Shown piece after piece: positions 20,186 to 31,955 of a DNA stretch of 64,000 bases. The DNA lies in NCBI GenBank assembly GCA_947568835.1, contig OX387610.1, positions 4,566,001 to 4,630,000 on the forward strand, in the 5' to 3' direction. Each line of letters begins with the position of its first letter. The stretch's first letter is position 1. The notes beneath the pieces were generated by a model, which was not told the origin of the DNA, did not search any database, and saw only the letters and a list, made by a program, of their open reading frames with translations. The stretch is from Protonemura montana. Lineage: Eukaryota > Arthropoda > Insecta > Plecoptera > Nemouridae. A program made the position numbers and the translations under genes.

Positions 20186-22106
20186 AGAATCGCATGCATT
20201 TTATGTTCACCGAAGTTTGATATTTCCCGGCAGCGAGTTGGATTACAAGTTGAGCAATAATCAGGCATGCTGACCATTTTGTTTGCAGACCACGCGGTTT
20301 TTGTCAGCCACTATTTAGATTATAAATTATAACACATTTCTAAATTTTTTTTTGCGTAGCATAAATTTTCTTTGAAATTTCTAATCTTGTGTCCGCTACT
20401 TTCAATAGAGGGCGTTTTTTCATATACCTACTATATAAACATTTTTAATTTATTTAAAAATCAAATCTCTGTTCTTTTTGCGAATATATTTAAATATCTC
20501 CCCCCTTTTAAAGTGTCTATGTAACCTTAACGTCGCTGCCTTTCTGAAAATCTCCACAGTTTTTTTTCCATCGTCGGGCCCCAAAATAAATGACGTTTCA
20601 CGAAATATTCACAGCACAAAAAAAAACTGGCAAAGAAACAAAACACAGAAAAAAAAAGCGCTCGACAGGCGCTGAAAAAAAAAGTCACTTTAGTAAGCGC
20701 CTTCTCGCGTCATGGCAACTAAATGCGTGCCTATACGCACTGTGGCACGCACGCATCACACGCATTGTGCGTCGCTCGCGAATCTCGTCAACTGCGAAAG
20801 GTTATAAAGCGGAAAACGAGAAAAAAAAAATACCGTAGTCGGCTTATCGGCATGAAACGCCGCTCCACGTATCGGGCAATCAAAAGAAAATGCAGCAAGC
20901 AACATGGTCTTTTGTCTGAAGGGAAAATGTGATTTTCCCGAGCACGACGGAAAATGTTAGCGGATAAGATGAAAGCTTGGTGGCGTTTAGTTTTTGAGTT
21001 GTTTGTTGAGTGCGAATGATGTGACAGAGATTTGAGTGGAACGGTTGTAAGGTAGGTACAAGGTATCGGTGAGAATATGGTTCTGTTACAAAAGTTTGGT
21101 GTGGGGAATAAACGCATAGTGACATAAAAGTTCGTCGAAGATATAAAAAAATATATATATCTATATATATATTAATAAATATTTTCAATCTGATTCAAAG
21201 AAGGTGTAGTTGTGTTCGTGGGAGATCGAAATTGTCTCCAATAGCAGTTCATATTCTATGTGTTATTGAAATTCTTATTTAGCCGAGTATAAAGACATTC
21301 TTGGGAAGAGCAAACCAAATCAAAGTGAAAAGAGCAGACGCATTCCGAAAGATATTATGCAAATACATGACAGTTCTTTTTCTAGAAGTAATTTATTTTG
21401 CAGACAAAATGTTGTGAAAATATGTGTATGTGTTAAAATATGACCGCAAAATGCATTGGACTGACGAAAAGTGTTCTAAAGAAGTCGAGATTCGAACTTC
21501 ACTTGATTTTAAAGTCTTTCAAACACACTTATGTCTAGCATTTCGATGTCATCCTTCACTGAGATCAAAAAATGTTGATGTTTATGTGGAGGAGCCAGAT
21601 CTGCTCTGCGGGCTGCGTTCAGGATTTTATCAAATATTCAGTAAATTTAATTTCGCTAGCATTTATTATGAAACGAAATCATTACCGTTAAATCCGTGCC
21701 AAATCATATCCAAATGAAGATAATTTTTTTCTTTGAAAGAACTTGGCAAACCATATACTAACATATACCATATACTACCACAAACAACCATATACTAGAG
21801 CCATAAGACAGCAATATACCAAAAGGTGTACCCAAAAATGGTGAAAGAGGATATTTTAATGTCGATTTTTGGGGTTAGTCGTTTTTAATATGCAAATGAA
21901 GTTGAAATGAGAGCAAAAAAAAAACAACAACCTCAGCGTACAAACTCGCAATAAGCTGAACAAAACGTAATTGGGTCGCCCGCACATCCCTAGAACTGAA
22001 TGAACGCCATTCACAACTTTTAATCACTATTTGCTCTTTGGCACATTGATGCTATGATTCCCGCATTCCGTAATGGCGATGCAGCGCGTTTGTGACATTA
22101 AAAAGC
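20186..22106. other. No recognisable gene; one lone repeat-like motif
   Basis: AT-rich. The purine-rich segment 20590-20930 is open in several frames but lysine-rich and low in complexity. At 21590-21627, CCAGATCTGCTCTGCGGGCT then GCGTTCAGGA is a single copy of the 30-bp unit that is tandem at 29466-29600. Confidence 0.5.
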
Positions 22107-23198
22107 TGTGTGGTCGGCCATTTTAGCTGGTGGTACCATGACACGAATGGAGTAATGTTGCAAGACAGCTGTGGGTCCACCATTCTAACTGGTGGAATTC
22201 ACCATTGCTTTTATGGGTTAATGTTGCAAGACAGCTGTGTGGTCGGCCATGCTAACTGGTGGACTTCACCATTGCTTTTATGGGTTAATGTTGCAAGACA
22301 GCTGTGGGTCCACCATTCTAACTGGTGGAATTCACCATTGCTTTTATGGGTTAATGTTGCAAGACAGCTGTGTGGTCGGCCATGCTAACTGGTGGACTTC
22401 ACCATTGCTTTTATGGGTTAATGTTGCGAGACAGCTGTGTGGTCGGCCATTCTAACTGGTGGAATTCACCATCGCTTTTATGGGTTAATGTTGCAAGACA
22501 GCTGTGTGGGTCGACCATTCTAACTGGTGGAATTCACCATCGCTTTTATGGGTTAATGTTGCAAGACAGCTGTGTGGTCGGCCATTCTAACTGGTGGACT
22601 TCACCATTGCTCTTATGGGTTAATGTTGCAAGACAGCTGTGTGGTCGGCCATTCTAACTGGTGGACTTCACCATTGCTCCTATGGGTTAATGTTGCAAGA
22701 CAGCTGTGTGGTCGGCCATTCTAACTGGTGGACTTCACCATTGCTCTTATGGCTTAATGTTGCAAGACAGCTGTGTGGTCGGCCATTCTAACTGGTGGAC
22801 TTCACCATTGCTCCTATGGGTTAATGTTGCAAGACAGCTGTGTGGTCGGCCATTCTAACTGGTGGACTTCACCATTGCTCTTATGGGTTAATGTTGCAAG
22901 ACAGCTGTGTGGTTAGCTACTCTAACTGGTGGACTTCACCATTGCTCTTATGGGTTAATGTTGCAAGACAGCTGTGTGGTCGGCCATTCTAACTGGTGGA
23001 CTTCACCATTGCTCTTATGGGTTAATGTTGCAAGACAGCTGTGTGGTCGGCCATTCTAACTGGTGGACTTCACCATTGCTCTTATGGGTTAATGTTGCAA
23101 GACAGCTGTGTGGTCGGCCATTCTAACTGGTGGACTTCACCATTGCTCTTATGGGTTAATGTTGTAAGACAGCTGTGTGGTTAGCTACTCTAACTGGC
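22107..23198 (+). repeat. 66-67-bp minisatellite, ~16 units
   Basis: Period 66 or 67 bp, checked at 22156, 22222 and 22289. The unit has TGTTGCAAGACAGCTGTGTG, GTCGGCCATTCTAACTGGTG, GACTTCACCATTGCTCTTAT and GGGTTAA. The left third alternates two unit types (GTGGGTCCACC and GTGTGGTCGGCC), a two-unit higher-order pattern; the right part is nearly uniform. Each unit holds a CAGCTG palindrome. Confidence 0.95.
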
Positions 23199-23623
23199 TT
23201 TCCTCGTTTGCTTCATTTATCGGTTTTCTCGTCTTCCTTGTCAAAATGCACGTGAATTTTGACGTAGTCATATGGGAATTCGAGAAATGCGTGCGAACGT
23301 TCGAGAGTAAAAAAACTGTGCTGACATTTTTGAAAACATATTGAAACAAAAAAGGGTTGTTTTATCCCCTGGCGACAAGCATTGGTGGTGCTGGGTGCAG
23401 CTACGGGGAGATTGCCACGTCCAGGGTGAGCCATTCGTTCAGTTAGGCATACAATTACAGTAAAGTAGAGTGCATTGCTAGTGTGACAGTAAAACGTAAA
23501 AAAAAAATGGCTTCTTTTCACTCTTACTGATCGTATGGAAAACCAGTTGTTAAGTTGATAAGAAAACGAGACTTAAATTAAAAATTTTACAAAAAAAATT
23601 ATGACTGAGAATGAGGTGTTGTG
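23199..23623. other. No recognisable gene
   Basis: A 102-codon minus-strand frame (23213-23521) is low in likeness to any family and has no splice support. Confidence 0.45.
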
Positions 23624-23905
23624 TAGATCTGTCAGGCGATCTCAGCATCTCCATGGCTACCAAACGTTGAATCTACCATTGAACCTCCTATGCTAGGCCA
23701 TGATATACCCGTGGTAACATAAGATAGCAGAATTGAGAAGCTCTGTCAGGCGATCTCAGCATCTCCATGGCTACCAAACGTTGAATCTACCATTGAACCT
23801 CCTACGCTAGGCCATGATATACCCGTGGTAACATAAGATAGCAGAATTGAGAAGCTCTGTCAGGCGATCTCAGCATCTCCATGGGGCTACCAAACGTTGA
23901 ATCTG
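23624..23905 (+). repeat. 114-bp tandem repeat, ~2.5 units
   Basis: Period 114 bp (CTGTCAGGCGATCTCAGCAT at 23629, 23743 and 23857). Copies are nearly identical, which suggests a recent duplication. Confidence 0.9.
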
Positions 23906-25984
23906 TCTTTTTACCTCCCAACGAAAAAAAGCTATCTTAAGAAAAAGTTAATATACGATTCTAATTTTTTTTTGCTTTTTTTTACACCCTATGGATTTTT
24001 GGGTCGAGTTTTTGAAGTCTATGCTGCCTTATAGTGAAAGGTCGTTCCTCTTTTGGCATCGTTATTCCCGATTTCGTATCCGAATCAAACGATAACGAGG
24101 AGACAGGGTCGTGGTTACAACAATCAGCCCATGCTCCTTTCAAGCTCCCTTTCTCCAAGGGAACTAACGGCATCATCGAAGGCACGAGAAACCACACGAT
24201 GGGTCAAACCCCGTGGGCAGTCGAGAAATAACTTTGCCCGGAAAATTAGAAAGTGCGACCGCGAGGCTTTCTCCCATCCCATACGTTTCCCGCAGCGAGG
24301 AAACGCAATTTTCCGTGTATTTAATATCTTTGGGAGACACATGCCACTACCAAAACACCCCGACTTAAATTGTAGGGCATTTGTTTGTCTCACAGTGGCG
24401 GTTATGAAATAGGTCGGGTCTTGACCTGAGAAAAGGGGTTTGCTTAAGATTTTCTCGGACAGTTCTTGGGTTTCTCTCCGTCGTTCAAGGTCATATTTAT
24501 TTTATTTTTTACTGATTACCTCTTTGACGTATAAAGATGAACCCAAAAGAAAATGAATCTTCGTAGTCATTGGCTAATTTATCTCAGAATTCACCTATAG
24601 GCAATATACATAACCTTTAAAAATCATTTCTTCTTAATCTGTTTCCAATGTAGCCAAAATAGCCCCGAACCATTTTTTTTTCTAGGGCTTTGAACCTCAC
24701 ACTCCATTTAATCAGTATGTGTATTTCTTTAGTTTGGTAACAACATCAAAATTACATGTTTCAAGAGCTGAATAATTTATTGAAAATGAGCAAATACGTA
24801 TATATGAGCGTGTATATAAATTACAATATATTTATTTATTTATTATTCATGTCTGAGAATACCTATGCTGGGAAACATTGGAATGTACAAGCTATTTATG
24901 TAATACATCAGTAATAAAATATTCAATACTATAACGAAAACTGAAATGATTTTGCAGCATGCAAACATCCCTCAATGCCAGCTAACCCTACACCACTGCT
25001 AAATAAACTGACCAACACAAACGTGCGCCGCAGCAAATGATTAACTTATGGACGGCAAGACTATTTCGCGGGGCAGCTACATCCCTGACCCCCTCTGACC
25101 CCTTTTCGCCACCCTACGCCCCAGAGGACGCTCAAAAGTTCGATATTTCACAAATTAGCCGCCATCCCCGAAGTAGTTTCCCTCGATGGGCAATTCTCGT
25201 GTCCGAAGTAATGTTTTCGCAGCGTGGACCACGGCCCTCTTGTAATAAACAGTAGCGACTTGATGACGGCAATAAATTAGTGCTAAAATGGCAGACTTTC
25301 GGAGCACGGGTTGGCAAAATGCAGGGCAATAACTACGTCAAAATGGGGGCTAGGAGTGGGTTTAGATGGGCTTTTTAGAACCGTGCCGTAGCGGAGTTTT
25401 GAACTTGTTCTCGGCAGCTAGTTCCAGACATTTCTACTCGGGGGTGTGTGTGCATTTTTAAAATATCAATTTCACTAAGGCACGCCAGTGGAATTCACTT
25501 GTTCGTTTATTTTCATTTCGTTTGAGTGCTGGCATTCTATAGCCTGGTTTACAATGCGGCAGGCAGTGGAAGCTGAGTGTGACCAACAGTTTCATCTAAA
25601 ATTATTGGTTTATTTTAGAGTCAGTTGTTAAATTTCCGGTTAAAAAGATAACTACCCGCTAAAAAAGTCATCGCCATGGAAACTGCCAATCAGAGACATA
25701 AATTTTCATCAATACATGAGCTATTTTTATGTTAACTGTAAAAGTGAGTTTAATACACAGGATTTTGCACAAATTTAACCTCACATTTCAACGATTTTAT
25801 TTCATGCGATGAAACTAACTAGCAACTTTTTTCATTTCGTCAAAAACGAAATAAAACATAACCGAACATTGTAAATAACCTACATAAAGATGTTCAAATA
25901 AGCAAAGGTAATTTTGTGGAACGCTTAAAGAGACCCAACGCTAACGCAAACATGTTAGACATTGCCTCAGACCTCGGTCAATAG
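23906..25984. other. No recognisable gene
   Basis: The 24034-24412 region is open for 119 plus codons and 89 minus codons in overlapping frames. It has moderate CpG, no bracketing splice sites and no recognisable motif. The rest is AT-rich. Confidence 0.45.
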
Positions 25985-26285
25985 ATGTCGCCTCGTATTT
26001 CGCCGGTCGACGCATGTGCTGCTCGTAACGGGCAAATTGCAAATGAAAACGGCCGGTCGCACGGCCGATTATGTCCGCGTCGTCGCGTAAAGTAAAATAA
26101 ATTGGAGTGTACAATTTTTACTGATGTTAAAGCGCGCTGCGGTCGCGACCGTTACGACGGTGGAATCGCGACGCTGTCGCCGTTAGGTCGTTACTTTTGG
26201 AGGTTATTCTCGGTCTGGATCGCGTATGCAGTTTCACAACAAGCAGTTGAAACTTTTTACTTTGTCGCGACCGCGTGGATCCATT
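25985..26285. promoter_or_regulatory. CpG-rich island, role unknown
   Basis: Dense CpG such as CGGTCGACGCATG, ACGGCCGGTCGCACGGCCGA, CGTCGTCGCG and CGGTCGCGACCGTTACGACG, in otherwise AT-rich DNA. It could be an unmethylated promoter or enhancer. No exon is evident on either strand. Confidence 0.3.
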
Positions 26286-26910
26286 TCAAACTGTCATTAA
26301 ACATATTTATATTGAACTGTCTCTAGCTGATTTTTAGGCACGCCAAATGTATGATGTTTTTTTTTTGTTTTATTTTGTTAGCACTTGAACTAATTTGTTA
26401 AAATGACAAAAATAATAATTTAATCTTAGGAGAGTTGCGTCAATTGATGGCCATATCAAATATATTTGATGTAATTAACTAAATTTACAATAATTGTCTG
26501 GATTAGATCAGACAGTTATCCAAAAATATTTCTTTTTAAATTTAAAACCAAAGTAAAAAAAAAAAAAATTTGCATTAAATTTTTAATTAAAAAAAAAAGC
26601 AAGTTGTGTGTTTCACAAGGCTTTCAAAAGAGAAGGCTCCTTAGTTTCTCCTCGAAACCCCATCTCAACCGCCATTAAGATGCCTGGACACATTTTGGTG
26701 TCTGCAATTCCCTGCTCTTTTATCTATTTAATCTAACAGGACGGCATACAGTGTACTTATTGTTAGATTTAAAATATTGCCAACGGTTTAACGTCGTCCA
26801 AGCGTATAAAAGCATGCATCCAATTCCACAGCAGTGCAAGTAGCCTCGTCGTTAAGCTCGGGACATTAACATTTGGTGGGCAATTCGACTGTAATTGTGC
26901 TATTTTGCTG
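26286..26910. other. No recognisable gene
   Basis: AT-rich. A TATAAAAG string lies at 26805-26812, but no downstream exon supports a promoter. Confidence 0.45.
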
Positions 26911-27006
26911 CTTATGAGGCAAAGTTGACCCCGAGCCGACCGTCGTTGTCGCTTCTTATAGCAGGGTATTTAATGAGGGGGCTCATGTTGAACTTTGCCT
27001 CATAAG
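26911..27006. repeat. Perfect 16-bp inverted repeat
   Basis: CTTATGAGGCAAAGTT at 26911-26926 and its exact complement AACTTTGCCTCATAAG at 26991-27006, separated by 64 bases. The first 14 bases are also the core of the 49-bp array at 38340-39033. Confidence 0.85.
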
Positions 27007-27026
27007 AACATTTATCGAATGGTTTT

Positions 27027-27452
27027 GTGTATTGGTAACATCGGTCTTTGTGGGATCATCGAAGTTAAGCAACACTACGCTGGGTCAAGTATTGGATGGA
27101 TGACAATCATACACATGAACAGTTCTGCTTGGGAGAGAGTTTGGAGGGATGAAAGTTAGTACAGCAACTTCACTCGCCTAGCTTATCAACATCTCGACAG
27201 CAGAGATTTGTGGAGAAATCCTGTTGTTCGCGTTGTACCGGAACGTCAAGCCGGTGGTCCCTTTGGTGCTCTTCGACATAAGTAGACTGCGTGCCGGCAC
27301 CGGGTTTCCCCTCCTCTCTTCTAGACGAGGCGACATTAGGTTGAGAATGATTATCCTTATGATCATCCATTTATTTACCAACTCATGTCTACCAGTGTCG
27401 CAAGGCTCGTTGACAAAACGGTGTGTCGCAAAACCCCACAAATGAATCAATT
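27027..27452 (+). mobile_element. 5S-derived SINE, complete
   Basis: The head includes GATCATCGAAGTTAAGCAAC and ATTGGATGGATGAC, the body CTTGGGAGAGAGTTTGGAGG, and the tail ACTGCGTGCCGGCACCGG and ACAAATGAATCAATTG. The CCTTCGGAAGG motif is partly lost (GTACCGGAACGTCAAGC). It is older than the copy at 14157, to judge by the changes. Confidence 0.9.
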
Positions 27453-28242
27453 GAAAAGTTAAATAACTATTTCACAATGGAGGGATGGGCAATGTACTCG
27501 AATTTACTAAAATAAATTTGTTTTGTTTCTGTAGTTACACAACACATTCGGAAGGAACGTAAATTATTTCAACAAAGTGCCATGCAGGCTGTTTTATGTA
27601 TGAATTATTTATGTAAATAAATACATGCTATCTATCGTTAAAGTTACATTTTAAGAGATAGAAGATCAGTCAGTCACGTCCCATACACGTGACTTAACGT
27701 TGAGTTTGGCGTCACTCACTAGAAATATGCAAGGAAAAAAATTTGTAAAAAGGGATTTTTTTCTCTTACAATGCAAACTTCGTGAATCAGCTCCACCCAC
27801 GTCAAGATTATAAACAAAAAAACACAACGTTAGCAACATTGAGAAGGAAAATTTAATTTTAAGCTTGTCATCTCTAGCATGGAACAAACTCACGCATCGG
27901 AGCGTACGACCGAAACAAAAACGCGTCCGAAACATGCGTCTGTTATGTCGTGCGTGGCAAGACAGGGGATGGGAGAGTTGCTTTCTAGAAAGGGTTGCTT
28001 GAGTGGGTGGGGGTCGGTCTCGTGGGTTCTTGGACGCGTGGGTGCGTCCTGCCAGGAGCAGGCAGACAGAAAGCAAACAACAAAAAGACAGGGACTGCTA
28101 TGAAATAATAACTGTTGTACTACTCGGACTGAAGTGGTGTAGTTCTGGGTGTACGGAGGTGTACGGTGAATAGCCACTTCAACATCATAATTAAGTTTGT
28201 TTTATTCAAGGTTTCATTTTTTTTAATAATATTCCATTAGAA
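27453..28242. other. No recognisable gene
   Basis: A 136-codon minus frame (27666-28076) overlaps plus frames of 74 codons and a minus frame of 95. None has splice support or a recognised motif. Confidence 0.45.
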
Positions 28243-28417
28243 TGAAATCTTATTTAAATTGCAAACGCTTGCAATGCTTGGGGTTTTTTATCCAAATACA
28301 TTTACATATATATTATTATTTATTATTATTATATATTATTATTTTATATACTATAACATACATACATATTTACATTCAAATACATCAAATACACTAAAAT
28401 CGTCTCAAAAAGCCAGT

Positions 28418-28490
28418 GTCCAAATAGCTAAATGGTTCAGAGCAACACCCGCGATAGGTGGAGATCGGGGTTCGAGTCCGCGTTTGGGCA
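28418..28490 (+). tRNA. tRNA-like sequence inside a TIR element (probable pseudo-tRNA)
   Basis: The acceptor strand GTCCAAA (28418-28424) can pair, with one G-U, to TTTGGGC (28483-28489). The T arm is CGGGG-TTCGAGT-CCGCG, with the B-box sequence GGTTCGAGTCC. The anticodon-arm region ACACC-CGCGATA-GGTGG pairs at four of five positions, but the loop has G where U33 is expected, so no functional anticodon can be read. The D arm is weak (GCTAAATGGTTCAGAGC). It is likely an RNA polymerase III promoter or relic, not a working tRNA. Confidence 0.5.
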
Positions 28491-28565
28491 TCAATTTTTA
28501 AGACGGTCATAATATTCCATTGCTTTTTTTATGTTAGGAACACTACTTCACTCTCAAAACTGGTG

Positions 28566-28626
28566 TGACCAAGTAGCTCAATCGGTTAGAGCAACACCTA
28601 TCGGAATTCGAGTCCCCGTTTGGGCA
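28566..28626 (+). tRNA. tRNA-like sequence, anticodon arm deleted
   Basis: GACCAAGTAGCTCAATCGGT then TAGAGCAACACC gives a good A box and D arm. TTCGAGTCCCCGTTTGGGCA gives the T arm and acceptor. About 12 bases of the anticodon and variable region are missing, so it cannot be a functional tRNA. Confidence 0.5.
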
Positions 28627-28710
28627 TCGATTTTTGAGACGGTTATAGTGTTCCTAATAATAATAAAAAACATTGCAAGCGTTTGAAATTTAAATCAGAT
28701 TTCACATATT

Positions 28711-29465
28711 CTGTTGCTTCTCAATTCTGAATTCTATTGCTATTTTAAAAATGGTTGTATATAATTGTTTTATTGATATTGAGAACAACTGTTTAATAAA
28801 CTACTGGGAATTTAAGATGCCACTTCTATAGTTGATGATGTTCCAGGAAGCGAATTTTGAAAGTGGAAATACTTTTTCCCATTAATCACGACACGAGTTT
28901 CTTTCAAAGAAATACGACGATGAACTCAAACTTATGCGTTTTCAAAAATAATTGCGTAGAATTTCGATTTGCTTATCATAATATTTTCCCTTTTTTTCGC
29001 TCGCACGTTGTTTATTTACGAATTTTGATCAATTTTTGTTGTATTTCAACAAATTCTGGGTTCCCATGCTCAGAGAAGCCACGATATAACAGTAAAAAAA
29101 TACATACCAGGGTTTTTTTCTGGAATTTCTGGGAATTTCTCTACAATTCAGCGAAATTCAATGGCAAATTAGTAAAAAAATAAACGTGGAAAACTGGGAA
29201 TTCAACTGCAATGCAAATCTAGAACAGTCGTGTGAGTGGCACCTTTCAATGATATAGCATATTAACCAAGCTTTGCGTTCGTTCATAATCAAAGTTAATT
29301 ATTGGTAAAACTAACTACAAACAAAAAAACTATTCTGAAAGAAAATCTTAAAGACTCTGCAGATTTGAAAAATGAGACTTGGAAGGTTTTTCTGCACGTG
29401 TCATTTAAATCGGTCCGACCAGACGTTTGACTCGAAACAATTTGCCAGTAGTGGTGGAAGTGCCA
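28711..29465. other. No recognisable gene
   Basis: A 108-codon plus frame at 28857-29183 is Phe/Asn-rich, typical of chance frames in AT-rich DNA. Confidence 0.5.
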
Positions 29466-29600
29466 GGTCTGCTCTGCGGGTTGCGTTCAGGAGGAACACT
29501 GCTCTGCGGGTTGCGTTCAGGAGAAACACTGCTCTGCGGGTTGCGTTCAGAAGGAACACTGCTCTGCGGGTTGCGTTCAGGAGGAACACTGCTCTACGCG
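29466..29600 (+). repeat. 30-bp minisatellite, ~4.5 units
   Basis: The unit is GCTCTGCGGGTTGCGTTCAG then GAGGAACACT. Thirty is a multiple of 3, so a decapeptide (ALRVAFRRNT) repeats in one frame. Just before it, GGAAGTGCCAGGTC matches the flank of the single unit at 21590. Confidence 0.95.
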
Positions 29601-30623
29601 TCGAGTGACTCGATTTTTTAGTGAAAACAATTTTTAGTGCTGTTTCAAAATAAGAGAAAAAACGTGTTTCTCTAATTGGCTTCGTTCGGTTCATTTAAAT
29701 GATAGAATTGTTGTGGGATGCATTCAGGGTTCTTTTTTGGGCATATTTTGGACCTAAATTATTTTTGGTTTCAATGTTGTGGATAAAAAGATTCATCGAT
29801 GTTTTTGATTTTACTATAAATTATTTTGTTGTGTTCTAATTTTTCCTTTGTTGGGAGTTTTAAATTCCACGTGACACACTTATCTGAGTAGACATCCATC
29901 ATGAATACAAAAGAACGCGTCCAACAGAAATTTCAACTTCAAATTTTAATACCGCCAAAAAAAAAACCCCCAACAGAGAAAAAAATACAGCATTCAATTT
30001 AAAAATTGAAACGTCAACTCATCTTAACTCGGCCATCTTTGTCACGGTCACAGCCTGCTAAACGCACGGCAATTCAGCGGCCACACAATCCTGTCTTCGC
30101 AGCACACAGAAGGCGGTGGAATATTAAACATTTGGCGGGAACGCGAGATGGCGCTGGCATCGGCAGAGAGACGTGCTTTGAATGTATCCTTGCAGGCGGC
30201 ACGTTTGCCCGTTAGAGGGCGTGGAAGGGGGGGGGGGGGGGGGGGGGGGGAATTTTATTGTCAAAATATTGTTGGTGCTGGTCTGGCGAAGACTAGTGTC
30301 GACTTTGCAAACAGAATACGAAGGGCAACGAACTTTGCCGAACGTTTCTGTGCCGGACTTCGCTCGCTGGCGAATTTCTTCTTTTTTTTGCCTACGTTTT
30401 GCAAATGTTTGTCATATCGATATCAAATATCTAAAATAAATATGAGTTGTAATAGAGCACTGTAATGATACGATGAAGTTATAGAAAATCATGGCATATT
30501 CACGCCGTAGCAAAACGGATTTGTCAACAGATTATTGACATCTTTTTACCGATTCAAACTTGATGTTTTTTTGGAAAGTACAAATATTTACAGAACACTC
30601 TTTGCTTGAATTAGAAGACACGG
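29601..30623. other. No recognisable gene; (G)24 run
   Basis: A run of 24 G lies at 30227-30250. The region 30040-30400 is CpG-rich and open for up to 105 codons across the G run; the glycine string this yields is an artefact. Confidence 0.45.
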
Positions 30624-31060
30624 GAGACCGTGCATTTGAAACGCCAGTTCTCATGAGATCTCAAAGTTAAGCAACACTGCGCTGAGTCAGTTATTGGATG
30701 GGTGACCATCATACACAAGACCAGTTCTGTTTGGGAGAGAGGTTGGAGGGATGAAAGTTAATACAGCAACTTCACTCGCCTTGCTTATCAACCTCTCGGC
30801 AGCATGGATTTGTGGAGGAATCCTGTTGTTCGAGTTGTACCATTCTTCGGAAGGGACGTTAAGCTGGTGGCCTCCTCGGTGCTCTTCGACAGGAGTAGGC
30901 TTCGTGCCGGCACCATGTTACCTCTCCTCCCTTTCCAGTTGAGTTAGGTTCATCATCATCCTCATCATCATCCACTCATTCACCGACGCCATTAGACCAG
31001 TGCCGCATGGCCAGATGTCAAAACAGAGCGTCGTTAAACACAGTAATTTATCAATTAACC
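30624..31060 (+). mobile_element. 5S-derived SINE, complete
   Basis: The head has GATCTCAAAGTTAAGCAACA and TTATTGGATGGGTGACC. The body has GGTTGGAGGGATGAAAGTTA and the open frame MKVNTATSLALLINLSAAW... The tail has TTCGGAAGGGACGTTAAGC, CTTCGTGCCGGCACCATG, the CATCATCC run and CGTTAAACACAGTAATTT. Confidence 0.9.
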
Positions 31061-31721
31061 TTGATACAGAAATATTTTCTATGGTTTTGTTCGAAGTAGA
31101 AAAATAAAGATTTGTTAAAAAAACAAATAACGAAGGTTAGAATTGACGACAAAAACGAAAATCGTGAAAATATTAATTCTCGTATTGTGCTGAAAAGTTG
31201 AAAGGCAAAAAAGTGAAAAGAATTTAAGTGCAATTTCTACACCTCGCTATGGAACGTATTTTTACATCTCTTGTATTTCGAATTAATTTATTGACACAAA
31301 GTCATTGCGACAATATTCCTCTGTGGCTTCAGAGGGTTGGGGTTTAAAAAAATAGAAAACATTTCTGCAAAGTTTTAAAACTTTGATAACCTGCATAAAG
31401 GTGCTTAAGTTTTATCACAGTCTTTCATCTACATAATGTGTAAGCTATGGTAATCTTATCTCTGTCCGTGCTTAAAGATGCCAGGTATTGCAAGCTCGAA
31501 CGAGACTTAGAAAAGTTTGTTGGGTGTATGAAGAACTCGATGGGTCGCTACACTACTTCCCCCTTTTTTAGACTCAGTTTCAATTTTACTATAATTGAGC
31601 ATGACTCGGTTTATGTTCGGTTTAGAGGCCAAATACCTTTTTTTTTCTTAAATTTTGAAAAGTTAATAACATATAACATAAATTATATGTACAATATAAT
31701 AATAACATAAATTTAAAAAAA
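31061..31721. other. No recognisable gene
   Basis: AT-rich, with short frames only. Confidence 0.5.
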
Positions 31722-31955
31722 AATACCTTACCTAGGCTAGAAGAAAGGAGGGGGAACCCGGTGCTGGTACGTAGCTTACTTCTGTCAAAGAGCACCAAGA
31801 AGACCACCGGCTCTTCCGAAGGACGGTACAACGCGAACAGCAGGATTCCTCCACAGATCCATGCTGTCGAGAGGTTGATAAGCAAGGCGAGTGAAGTTGC
31901 TGTACTAACTTTCATCCCTCCAACCTTTCTCCCGATCAGAACTGGTCATGTGTAT
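31722..31955 (-). mobile_element. 5S-derived SINE body, minus strand
   Basis: On the plus strand: TACCTAGGCTAGAAGAAAGG, CCGAAGGACGGTACAACGCG, ATTCCTCCACAGATCCATGC, GTTGATAAGCAAGGCGAGTG and CTAACTTTCATCCCTCCAAC. The normal 3' end is missing. It leads straight into the 5S array at 31956. Confidence 0.85.

Larger units (their letters stand above)
28243..28710 (+). mobile_element. TIR element with two tRNA-like cores
   Basis: Ends are inverted copies: TGAAATCTTATTTAAATTGC then AAACGCTTGCAATG at left, and CATTGCAAGCGTTTGAAATT then TAAATCAGATTTCA at right. Inside are two tRNA-like segments (28418-28490 and 28566-28626), each followed by a TTTTGAGACGGTTATAGTGT-type block. An ATT-rich microsatellite fills 28300-28350. 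There is no transposase, so it is non-autonomous. Related copies lie at 40295, 43840, 44146, 45302 and 58497. Confidence 0.75.

Noticed and set aside
24053..24412. 119-codon plus-strand frame
   Set aside because: Overlaps an 89-codon minus frame; no motif, splice sites or codon pattern supports coding.
26805..26812. TATAAAAG as a core promoter
   Set aside because: No exon or splice donor follows; such strings are common in AT-rich DNA.
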